From PFJX01 sp964646585 (GTDB lineage: Bacteria; Pseudomonadota; Gammaproteobacteria; Burkholderiales; Thiobacillaceae), in contig CAZYEY010000161.1 of the NCBI GenBank assembly GCA_964646585.1, positions 1 through 18,686 of the forward strand: DNA of 18,686 nt, written 5' to 3'. Numbering within the stretch: position 1 is the first letter of the stretch; every line of letters begins with the position of its first letter. The notes beneath the pieces are model-generated. The model saw only the letters and a program-made list of their open reading frames with translations, did no database searches and was not told the DNA's origin. The position numbers and the translations under genes are program-made. Shown piece after piece: positions 6,351 through 13,647 of this stretch.

Positions 6351-8401
6351 GCGGTCGGCCGGTCGTAGCGTTCGGCCAGGGCGGCCAGGGCGATCTCCTT
6401 GCCGGGGAACAGGTTGTCGCGCCCGATCATCTGATCCAACCCGGCCCGTTCCAGGGCCTCCCGGACCTGTTTCTTGAGTCCGGCCAGTACCAGCGTCACC
6501 CCCGCTTGTCGCAGGTCCGCAGTCAGGGCGCGCAGCTTTTCCTCGCCGGTGGCATCGATCCGGTTGATGCCGTTGCCGATCACCAGCACAGCCTTGGCGC
6601 TGGGATACTGGGCCAAGGCCTTCATCACCGCTTCCTCGAAGTAGGCCGAATTGATGAACACCAGCGAGGCATCGAAACGCAGCACCACGTAATGCTCGCT
6701 GATGGGCGGCAGGTCGTGGCTGGCCGCTCCCGCCAGGGTGCCGTCCTTGGTGCGGCCAAGAACCTCGCTGCGCGGTTGCATCACCCCGTGCAGGAACATC
6801 AGGATGGTGAGCACCACGCCCACCAGCACGCCGTTGGCCAGCTGTGGGGCCATGACCAGGGTGGCGAGGAAGGTGAGCAGGCCCACCACACCGTCGCTGC
6901 GGCGCACCTTCCAGGCGTGGCTGAGGGCCTTGAAGTCGATGAGACCGAACACCGCGCTCATGACGATGGCCGCCAGCACCGGCTGCGGCAGGTGGTAGAA
7001 ATATTTGGTCATGAACAGCATCACCAACACCACCGCAAGGGCGCTGACGATGGCGAAGAATCCGGTGCGGGCGCCGGCCTGGGCCGCCACCGCGGAGCGG
7101 GAGAAGGAACCCGAGACGGTGTAGGACTGGAAGAAACTGCCTACGATGTTGGCCAGGCCCTGGCCGATCAACTCCTGGTTGGGATCCAGTTTCTCCCGGC
7201 TTTGGGCCGCCAGCGCGCGGGAAATCGAGGTGGCCTCCATGAAGCCGATCAACGCCATGATCAGGGCGGTGCCCAGCAACCCGCCGACGATGCCGAAATC
7301 CAGCTTGGGTATGGAGAAGTGGGGCAGGCCGGCGGGGATGTTGCCGACGACCTGGCCACCGCCCGAGAGCTTCACCTGGCCCTGTTGGATGCCGGCGAAG
7401 CGCCACACCGTGGTCCAGGCGGTCCCTGCGGTCGTGCTTTGGTAGCTTGTCGCGCCATCCGCCGTTGTGGTGGGCACCAGGGCGTAGCGATGCACCGCCA
7501 CCCGCTGGCCATAAAACTGCTTCTTCAGGCTCGCCTCTTCGCCAGCCAGACGCATCTGTTCTGCCTCCAGGCTATAGTCGTGAGCCTCCCGGCTTTCGGC
7601 GGATTGCAGGCGCTTGCGTACCTCTGACTGGGCCAGTTTGTTGTGTTTGAGGTCCGCCTCTAATTGGCCATAGCGTAGGAAAGCCGCGCGGGCCTCGCCA
7701 TCCTCGATACGATCCAGGGGCACGCTGACGGTCTTCTCGAAACCCAGTGTCGCGCTCAGCAGCGTGCCGATGATCACCACCACCAGCACGCCGGGCAGCC
7801 TGGGGGCGAAGCGCTTGAGCAGAGAGAGCAGGACCAGGGTGCCCACACCGAAGGCGATGGTGGGCCAGTGGGCAAGGGGCAACTGCAGAATCACCTGCCA
7901 GAGGTCGCGCAGGAACAGATCCGATCGCGGCATGGGCACGTTGATGAAGGTGTTGAGCAGGGACAAGCCGATGATCAGGGCCGCGGCGTTGGTGAAGCCG
8001 TTGATCACCGGGTGGGAGGCCAGATTGATCAGCACCCCCATGCGCAAGGCCCCGAGCCCGAAGCGCATCACCCCGACCAGCAGGGCCAGGGTCATGGACA
8101 ACTGGATGAATTCCTCGCTGCCGCGGCTGGCCAGGGGCTCGATGGCCGCCGCCGACATCAGGGAGAGCAGGGCCACCGGGCCGGTGTGCAGGAATCTGGA
8201 GGCTCCCCACATGGAAGCCACCATCACCGGCAGGAAAGCGGCATAGAGGCCGTACACCACGGGCAGTCCCGCCAGGCTGGCATAGGCCATGGACTGGGGG
8301 ATGAGGATCAGGGCCACGGTGAGGCCGGCGACGAGATCGCCCCGCAGGCTCTCGGCGCGCATGGGAAACCAGCGCAGGAAAGGGAAAAGGGAATAGGTCA
8401 T
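6347..8401 (-). CDS. SulP-family anion transporter (likely bicarbonate) with STAS domain and a large insertion
   Basis: This is a 684-residue SLC26/SulP transporter. The N-terminus carries the family signature (GDLVAGLTVALILIPQSMAYASLAGLPVVYGLY), followed by multiple membrane segments and a C-terminal STAS domain (about 565-680) with NGINRIDATGEEKL. Between the segment ending VVIIGTLLSATLG and the conserved VVGNIPAGLPHFSIP there are about 125 extra hydrophilic residues (about 222-348), partly coiled-coil-like. SulP proteins exchange or import sulfate, bicarbonate and other anions; beside a cso operon and DAB genes, bicarbonate uptake is the likely role, though sulfate cannot be excluded. ATG 8401 is chosen; a GTG two codons earlier is possible and neither has a good ribosome site. 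A GATAAT-like element lies about 43 bases upstream without a convincing -35. Confidence 0.9.
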   Translation of the reverse strand: MTYSLFPFLRWFPMRAESLRGDLVAGLTVALILIPQSMAYASLAGLPVVYGLYAAFLPVMVASMWGASRFLHTGPVALLSLMSAAAIEPLASRGSEEFIQLSMTLALLVGVMRFGLGALRMGVLINLASHPVINGFTNAAALIIGLSLLNTFINVPMPRSDLFLRDLWQVILQLPLAHWPTIAFGVGTLVLLSLLKRFAPRLPGVLVVVIIGTLLSATLGFEKTVSVPLDRIEDGEARAAFLRYGQLEADLKHNKLAQSEVRKRLQSAESREAHDYSLEAEQMRLAGEEASLKKQFYGQRVAVHRYALVPTTTADGATSYQSTTAGTAWTTVWRFAGIQQGQVKLSGGGQVVGNIPAGLPHFSIPKLDFGIVGGLLGTALIMALIGFMEATSISRALAAQSREKLDPNQELIGQGLANIVGSFFQSYTVSGSFSRSAVAAQAGARTGFFAIVSALAVVLVMLFMTKYFYHLPQPVLAAIVMSAVFGLIDFKALSHAWKVRRSDGVVGLLTFLATLVMAPQLANGVLVGVVLTILMFLHGVMQPRSEVLGRTKDGTLAGAASHDLPPISEHYVVLRFDASLVFINSAYFEEAVMKALAQYPSAKAVLVIGNGINRIDATGEEKLRALTADLRQAGVTLVLAGLKKQVREALERAGLDQMIGRDNLFPGKEIALAALAERYDRPTA

Positions 8402-8476
8402 GGCCACGATACGGAAAGTGATGCCGGCTCGGCGGGAACTGCATTATCCCCCCGAGATCGGGCGAACCGCATGGCA

Positions 8477-8518
8477 CGGTCCCCAAGCCACGCCAGGATT
8501 GGTGCGGCCTGGGGACCG
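8477..8518 (-). promoter_or_regulatory. Long hairpin between the stress-like gene and the SulP gene
   Basis: On the + strand CGGTCCCCAAGCC (8477-8489) pairs with GGCCTGGGGACCG (8506-8518) with one mismatch, leaving a 16-base loop. It lies in the 124-bp gap between the stop of the upstream gene and the SulP start. No T-run follows in the transcribed direction. It may be an attenuator or an RNA-processing site that sets SulP expression relative to the first gene. Confidence 0.55.
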
Positions 8519-8525
8519 GACGAGC

Positions 8526-9080
8526 TCAGGCGACGCGGCGCAGGCCGGCAGCGGGCTGCTGCGTCCGCGCGGCGAGGTCGTTGGCCGCCACCAGGACCAC
8601 CGGCACGGGCAGCCCGTCCCGACGCTGGGTGCCGCTCAATAACCCATGGCCGAAATAGCCGGCCTCGTTGCAGACCAGGAAGGCGACCTCGGGGTGCTTG
8701 CGCAGGGCATGGGCCAGGGCCGCGGGCGGTTCGCCTCGCACCGTCAGGATGCGCGGCTCGATCCCGGCGCTCTCCAGCAACTGCCGGTGCGGCGACAACA
8801 ACTCGCTGGCCTCCGCCTCGGACCCGAAGGTCAGGACGGTCAGACCGTGCCTGAGGCGGATGCAGGTTTGCAGCACGTATTGCAGGATCTCCTCAGGCAG
8901 TTCGCTGCCCAGATAGAGCCCCACCTGGGGGCGTGTCACTGGGGCCACGCCGGTCTGCGTCGTCACCGGGGGCTGCGCGCCGGCGAGAACCCGGTCTTTC
9001 TGGCTGGCAGTGAGGTAATCCCCGGCGTTGGCATAGGCCAGGGCGTTGAGCATGCGCTTGATTTCGTCGGTGAGTTTCAT
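8526..9080 (-). CDS. Small protein with a degenerate universal-stress-like alpha/beta core
   Basis: This 184-residue protein is not assigned to a named family. The N-terminal 35 residues (MKLTDEIKRMLNALAYANAGDYLTASQ) look helical. They are followed by a Thr/Pro-rich linker and an alpha/beta domain from PQVGLYLGSELPEEI to PVPVVLVAAN. Its last strand-loop-strand, AFLVCNEAGYFGHGLLSGTQ, resembles a shortened version of the universal stress protein nucleotide loop, but the usual G-x2-G-x9-G(S/T) spacing is not intact. GGAG (9086-9089 on the complement) lies 5 bases before the ATG. It is the first gene behind a candidate sigma-54 promoter and precedes the SulP gene, so a regulatory or accessory role for the transporter is plausible. 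A DsrE-like fold is an alternative. Confidence 0.75.
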   Translation of the reverse strand: MKLTDEIKRMLNALAYANAGDYLTASQKDRVLAGAQPPVTTQTGVAPVTRPQVGLYLGSELPEEILQYVLQTCIRLRHGLTVLTFGSEAEASELLSPHRQLLESAGIEPRILTVRGEPPAALAHALRKHPEVAFLVCNEAGYFGHGLLSGTQRRDGLPVPVVLVAANDLAARTQQPAAGLRRVA

Positions 9081-9114
9081 GTCGGCTCCATGTCGTCAGT
9101 GGGTGCCGATCATC

Positions 9115-9132
9115 ATGCACATTGCATGCCAG
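9115..9132 (-). promoter_or_regulatory. Candidate sigma-54 (-24/-12) promoter for the stress-like gene and SulP
   Basis: Read on the minus strand, CTGGCATGCAATGTGCAT matches TGGCACG-N4-TTGCW at 10 of 12 specified bases, with the invariant GG and GC ten bases apart. The predicted start is near 9105, giving a leader of about 25 bases with a good ribosome site before ATG 9080. A sigma-54-dependent activator is encoded divergently next door. Confidence 0.6.
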
Positions 9133-9221
9133 ATGGATTTAATGTGCCAAAACAATCTGTTACGAAAATCGGGCGGTTTCTGAAACAGGGTGATGTTGCA
9201 TTCTTAAACACCTGTTGTTGC

Positions 9222-9248
9222 AAGACGTTGTAGCATGCAACGTCTTTT
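9222..9248. promoter_or_regulatory. 9-bp palindrome upstream of the kinase gene, possible activator site or attenuator
   Basis: AAGACGTTG and CAACGTCTT flank the 7-base spacer TAGCATG, and T bases run 9245-9248. Its centre is about 130 bp upstream of the predicted sigma-54 start, a normal distance for an NtrC-type enhancer site. GTTGCA also occurs at 9195-9200 and 9217-9222, 22 bp apart, and inverted at 9236-9241. On the + strand the same sequence could form a hairpin with a short T-run just before the kinase start. Confidence 0.5.
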
Positions 9249-9253
9249 CCGGG

Positions 9254-10723
9254 ATGGCCACCATGCACAGCCTGCGCAACAAGATCCTCAGCACCTACGC
9301 CTACTCGAAGCTGGTCATGCTGGCCTTCGCCGTCGTCGTCTTCGCCGACCTCTACCTGCTCGACCGCCAGATCCAGCAAGGCCAGGCGGTCACCGATTTC
9401 CGCGAGGCCACCCTGGAAATGCGGCGCGACGAGAAAAACCTGTTCCTGTATCACGACTCCGCCAGCCTGGAAGAGCTCCTGCTCAAAGTCGAGGCTGCCC
9501 GTGCCGCCTTGCAGGCCGGCCAGGATGCCTTCCCCAGCATCGAGGGGGTGGCAAGCCACCAAAATCTGGAGGCGCAATTGCGCCGTTATGAAGATGCGTT
9601 GAAGCATTACCCTGGCTTGGCCGACCCGGCGAAGCCCCAGGCCCGGGAAAACATCCGCGAGATCGGACACTGGTTGACCGAGACCTCACGGGAGCTCTCC
9701 CGGCGCGAGCGGCAGAGTCTGGCTGAGGCCACCCGGCGGGCCGGCGTGACCCTTCTGCTGGCCTTCACCGGGGTGGTGATCCTGGGGGTGGCCGGAGGCT
9801 TCTTTCTCGCCCGCCGCGTGGTGCAACCCCTGCGCGGGCTGGTCGAAGGCCTGGGCGACATCGATGCGGGACGTGCCCGCACCCTGCCCCTGCCTTCCAG
9901 CGATGAGGAGATCCGTTCCTTCGTCGAGGCCTTCAACGCCATGCTCAAGCGCATGCGCCAGCAGCAGGACCAGGCCAGGCGCAACGAAAAGGCCGCCGCC
10001 CTGGGGGTGCTGGTGTCCGGCGTGGCGCATGAACTGAACAACCCCCTGTCCAACATCTCCACCTCGGCGCAGCTTTTGCTCGAGGAAGACGGGGGCGGCG
10101 ATGACGAACTCAAACGCACCTGGCTCGCCCAGATCGACAGCGAAACCGAGCGCGCCCGCCGGATCGTCCGCCGCCTCCTCGACAGCGTGCGCCAGCCCAA
10201 GCTGCAGCTGCAGCGTCAGCCCCTGGATGCGCTGTTGCAGTCCGCCCTGGCCCTGGTCAACCGCCAACTGCCGCCGCCCGTGCAGGTGTGCGTCGGCGCC
10301 GCCGCCGACATCGAGGTGCGGGTGGACCGGGAACGTCTGCAGCAGGTGTTCATCAACCTCATCAAGAACGCCGCCGATGCCGGCGCCCGCCACATCACGG
10401 TGAGCGCCCAGCCCGCGCAATGGCACGACGACCTGGCCGAGGCCGGCCACCTGGAAGGCGACCCGGCCATGCTGCGCCAGTCCCCGCGGGCGGTGCGCAT
10501 CGCCGTGGAGGATGACGGTCCGGGCATTCCGCCCGAGGTGATGGCGCACATCTTCGACCCCTTCTACACCACCCGCGCCGCTGGCGAGGGCACCGGCCTG
10601 GGCCTGTACCTGGTGGAGGAGATCGTCAGCGAGCACCACGGCTGCATCCTGGCCGACTGCCCGCCCTCCGGCGGCACCCGTTTCTCCATCTGGCTGCCCC
10701 TGAGCGAGGAGACCGCCCCATGA
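9254..10723 (+). CDS. Membrane sensor histidine kinase (NtrB/ZraS-like)
   Basis: This 489-residue kinase has TM1 (about 19-36), a helical periplasmic sensor region of about 130 residues, TM2 (about 165-186), a HAMP linker and a kinase core. The phospho-acceptor is His259 in GVAHELNNPLSN. The N box (INLIKNAADA), G1 (DDGPGIP), F box (FDPFYTT) and G2 (GEGTGLGL) are intact. The sensor segment begins EMRRDEKNLFLY, which resembles the R-x-x-E-K motif of helical-bundle ligand-binding domains; the ligand is unknown. The ATG at 9254 is used; an ATG three codons later (9263) is equally possible. The stop overlaps the response-regulator start (ATGA), so the pair is coupled. Position between SulP and DAB genes suggests sensing of carbon or a related signal. 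Confidence 0.92.
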   Translation: MATMHSLRNKILSTYAYSKLVMLAFAVVVFADLYLLDRQIQQGQAVTDFREATLEMRRDEKNLFLYHDSASLEELLLKVEAARAALQAGQDAFPSIEGVASHQNLEAQLRRYEDALKHYPGLADPAKPQARENIREIGHWLTETSRELSRRERQSLAEATRRAGVTLLLAFTGVVILGVAGGFFLARRVVQPLRGLVEGLGDIDAGRARTLPLPSSDEEIRSFVEAFNAMLKRMRQQQDQARRNEKAAALGVLVSGVAHELNNPLSNISTSAQLLLEEDGGGDDELKRTWLAQIDSETERARRIVRRLLDSVRQPKLQLQRQPLDALLQSALALVNRQLPPPVQVCVGAAADIEVRVDRERLQQVFINLIKNAADAGARHITVSAQPAQWHDDLAEAGHLEGDPAMLRQSPRAVRIAVEDDGPGIPPEVMAHIFDPFYTTRAAGEGTGLGLYLVEEIVSEHHGCILADCPPSGGTRFSIWLPLSEETAP

Positions 10724-12072
10724 CCGCCCCCCGCATCCTGCTGATCGACGACGAGGCCATCGCGCTGACCAATCTGACCCATGTCCTACGCAAGGAGGGC
10801 TATGAGGTGACCGCCTGCAAGGAGGGGGCGGAGGGCCTGGCCGCCCTGAAACGGGAGGATTTCGATCTCGTCCTCACCGACCTGAAGATGCCGGGGGTGG
10901 ATGGCATGGCGGTGCTGCACGAGGTGCGGCAGACCTACCCGGACGTGCCGGTGATCATGATCACCGGCCACGCCAGTCTGGATTCGGCGGTCGAGGCCAT
11001 GAAGGCCGGCGCCTACCATTATCTGGCCAAGCCCTTCCGCCTGGCGGAGGCGCGCGAGGTGGTGCGCGGCGCCCTGGAGATGCGCCGGGTGAAGCGGGAG
11101 AACCGGGATCTCCGGCTGCGCATCGAGCAGTTGCAGAATCCGCACAGCCTGATCACCCAGGATTTGGGCATGCAGCGCCTTTTGGAGACCGCCCGGCGCA
11201 TCGCCGGCATCGACAGCAACGTGGTGATCCACGGCGAATCCGGCACCGGCAAGGAACTGCTGGCCCGCTACCTGCACCAGAACAGCCGCCGCGCCCAGGG
11301 CCCCTTCGTGGCCTTCAACTGCGGCGCCCTGTCCGAGGATCTGGCCGCCAACGAACTGTTCGGCCACGAGAAAGGCGCCTTCACCGGCGCCCAGGGGCGC
11401 AAGACCGGCCTCATCGAAGCGGCCCACGGCGGCACCCTGTTTCTCGACGAGGTGGCCGAACTGCCCGCGTCGGTGCAGGTCAAACTGCTGCGCGTGCTGC
11501 AGGAGCGGGAGGTGCTGCGGGTGGGAGCGGTGGCGCCGGTGGCGGTGGACGTGCGCGTGCTGGCCGCCAGCAACCGCGATCTGCGGGAGGCGGTGGAGGC
11601 GGGCCGGATGCGCAACGACCTCTATTTCCGGCTCAACGTGGTCACCCTGTCGCTGCCCCCCCTGCGCGACCGGCGCGACGACATCCCCCTGCTCGCCTAC
11701 TACCTGCTGCGCAAGTTCGCGGTGGTCATGGACAGGCCGGTGCGCGAGATCGCCCCCGAAGCCCTGCGTCGGCTGACGGAATACGACTATCCGGGCAACG
11801 TGCGCGAGCTGTCCAATTTCATCGAGCGGGGGGTGGCGCTCGCCCAGGGCGACACCCTGGAGGTGGAACACCTGCCCCAGCATCTGGGCAAGCTCACCGT
11901 GCGGGTGTTCGCGCCGGAGCTGGCCGCCACCCCCGCCACCCTGGAGGCCCAGGAAAAGGAACACATCCTGCGCGCCCTGGAACTGGCCAAGGGCAACCGC
12001 AGCGAGGCGGCGCGCATGCTCGGCATCGACCGGGTCTCCCTGTGGCGCAAGCTAAAGAAATACGGGATGTGA
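10720..12072 (+). CDS. NtrC-family sigma-54-dependent response regulator
   Basis: This 450-residue protein has the three standard modules. The receiver domain (about 1-120) has acidic pocket D10-D11 and phospho-acceptor Asp54 (LTDLKMPG). The AAA+ domain (about 145-375) has Walker A GESGTGKE at 172-179, the sigma-54 contact loop GAFTGA at 219-224, and Walker B GTLFLDEV. The Fis-type helix-turn-helix lies at about 409-450 (SEAARMLGIDRVSLWRKLKKYG). An intact GAFTGA loop means it should activate sigma-54 holoenzyme. The overlapping upstream kinase is its partner. The nearest plausible target is the sigma-54-like promoter at 9115-9132. The DAB operon upstream region lies outside the window, so control of dabA cannot be judged. 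Confidence 0.95.
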   Translation: MTAPRILLIDDEAIALTNLTHVLRKEGYEVTACKEGAEGLAALKREDFDLVLTDLKMPGVDGMAVLHEVRQTYPDVPVIMITGHASLDSAVEAMKAGAYHYLAKPFRLAEAREVVRGALEMRRVKRENRDLRLRIEQLQNPHSLITQDLGMQRLLETARRIAGIDSNVVIHGESGTGKELLARYLHQNSRRAQGPFVAFNCGALSEDLAANELFGHEKGAFTGAQGRKTGLIEAAHGGTLFLDEVAELPASVQVKLLRVLQEREVLRVGAVAPVAVDVRVLAASNRDLREAVEAGRMRNDLYFRLNVVTLSLPPLRDRRDDIPLLAYYLLRKFAVVMDRPVREIAPEALRRLTEYDYPGNVRELSNFIERGVALAQGDTLEVEHLPQHLGKLTVRVFAPELAATPATLEAQEKEHILRALELAKGNRSEAARMLGIDRVSLWRKLKKYGM

Positions 12073-12092
12073 GGGCAGGCGATCCAGCCCTT

Positions 12093-12131
12093 GGGGCTTG
12101 GCGCCGGCGGCAACGGCCATGCCCAAGCCCC
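12093..12131. terminator. Hairpin between the convergent response regulator and NuoM-like genes
   Basis: GGGGCTTGG (12093-12101) and CCAAGCCCC (12123-12131) form a perfect 9-bp stem with a 21-base GC-rich loop, inside the 87-bp gap between convergent stop codons. No T-run was seen. It is a likely bidirectional transcript-end structure, assigned by position. Confidence 0.5.
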
Positions 12132-12159
12132 GGTTGAGGCTGGGTCGCGCTGGGAACGA

Positions 12160-13647
12160 CTAACGCAACTGCGTCGCCCAGGCCTTGCAGGAGGGTTCGA
12201 TCAGGTCGAGCAGCAGGGCAGGGAACAGACCGAGGGCCAGAATCACGGCCGCGAAGATCAGCAACAAGATCCGTTCCCGAGGGCGCAGGTCCAAGGCATG
12301 GGCGACGCTGTCACGCACGACCGGGCCGAAGAAGGCCCGCCGGTACAGGTCCAGGAAATAAGCCGCCCCCAGGATCATGGCGAACAGGGCGGCAAGGCCG
12401 GCCCCCGGGTGGGTCTGCAGGGTGGACGCCAGAATCAGCAGCTCGGCGGGGAAGCCCGAGGTGCCGGGCATCCCCAAGCCCGCCAGGCCGAAGAACAGAA
12501 ACAAGGCGGCCAGCATGGGCATCGATCTGGCGGCGCCGCCCAGGGCAGCCAGGTCCGTGGACCCCAGGCGTTGGCGCAGGAAGGCGGTGAGGAGGAAGGC
12601 ACCCCCCGCCACCAGGGTGAAATTGAGCAGTTGCATGACCGCGCCTTGGACACCCTGCGCATTGAAGGCGGCGATGCCCAGCAGCACCAGGCCCACGTGG
12701 GACAGGCTGGCGTAGGCCAGCATGGTGCGCAGATTGGTCTGGGCCAGGGCGGCGACCGCGCCATAGAGCAGGCCGGTCACCCCCAGACCCGCCAGCAGCC
12801 AGTGCATGTCCCGGGCGGCGTCCGGGGCCAGGGGCACGGCGAAGCGGATCAGGCCGTAGGCCCCCAGCTTGAGCCCGGTGAGCAGCGCCACCACCGAGGC
12901 AGGCCCCTCCATGGCCAGCAAGGGCAGCCAGGTGTGCAGCGGATAGACCGGTGTCTTCACTGCGAAGCCCAGCAACAGCAACAGGAAGACCGCCCATTCC
13001 GTGCCGTCCGGCAGGGGGGTGCGCAGCAGGGTGGGCAGATCGAAACTCAGTCCGCCGGGCAGGCCGAGCCCGCTGAAGGCGGCGTGGTTGAAGGCGAGGA
13101 TCAGGAAACCGAACAGCAGGGGCACGCCGCCGCCGAGCATGACCAGGGTGTATTTGGTGGCGGCATAACTGCGGTGGGGGCCGCCGCCCCAGAGGCTCAC
13201 CAGGAAGTAGAAGGGCACCAGCGACAGTTCCCAGAACAGGAAGAACAGCAGCGTGTCGATGGCGGCGAACACGCCCAGGGTGGCCCCGGCCTGCAACAGG
13301 AGCAGGCTGAAATACAGGCGTGGCAGTTGCCGCGCGCCGTTCCAAGAGGCCAGGGTCACGGCCAGGAACAACAAAGCCGTGGCCGGCAGGAACAGCACCG
13401 AGATGCCGTCGACTCCCACCGCGTAGTGGACGTTGAGGCTGGGGATCCATGCCGTCCGCTCCAGGAGCTGGAAGTCCGCCGAGGTCCGGTCGAACCCGGC
13501 CAGGGCAAGCAGGCTCAGGGCAAGCCCCAGGCCGTTCACCCCCGCCGCCAGGGCGCGCGGTGGCAGACGACCCGGCATGACCCAGATCAGCGCGGCGCCT
13601 GCCGGATAGACCAGCAGCAGGGTGGACAGCAGGGGCAGCTCAGACAT
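12160..13647 (-). CDS. NuoM-like proton-antiporter subunit, last gene of the DAB operon
   Basis: This 495-residue, highly hydrophobic protein belongs to the complex I/Mrp antiporter family (PF00361). The key proton-path residues of NuoM are present: Glu140 in FLFWELSLVPFYF, Lys231 in GFAVKTPVYPLHTWLP with His238, and Lys260 in TGLKLGAYGLIRF. Length and topology fit full-size NuoM (about 14 membrane segments). No other complex I genes are nearby, and it lies in a coupled run behind dabA-dabB. It is therefore probably an extra ion-conducting subunit of a DAB-type complex rather than respiratory complex I. It overlaps the previous gene by 8 bp, with GAGG eight bases before its ATG. Confidence 0.88.
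   Translation of the reverse strand: MSELPLLSTLLLVYPAGAALIWVMPGRLPPRALAAGVNGLGLALSLLALAGFDRTSADFQLLERTAWIPSLNVHYAVGVDGISVLFLPATALLFLAVTLASWNGARQLPRLYFSLLLLQAGATLGVFAAIDTLLFFLFWELSLVPFYFLVSLWGGGPHRSYAATKYTLVMLGGGVPLLFGFLILAFNHAAFSGLGLPGGLSFDLPTLLRTPLPDGTEWAVFLLLLLGFAVKTPVYPLHTWLPLLAMEGPASVVALLTGLKLGAYGLIRFAVPLAPDAARDMHWLLAGLGVTGLLYGAVAALAQTNLRTMLAYASLSHVGLVLLGIAAFNAQGVQGAVMQLLNFTLVAGGAFLLTAFLRQRLGSTDLAALGGAARSMPMLAALFLFFGLAGLGMPGTSGFPAELLILASTLQTHPGAGLAALFAMILGAAYFLDLYRRAFFGPVVRDSVAHALDLRPRERILLLIFAAVILALGLFPALLLDLIEPSCKAWATQLR

Noticed and set aside
9222..9248. Palindrome as a strong intrinsic terminator
   Set aside because: The stem is AT/GC mixed with only four T bases and lies just upstream of a start codon; a protein-binding or weak attenuator role is more plausible.
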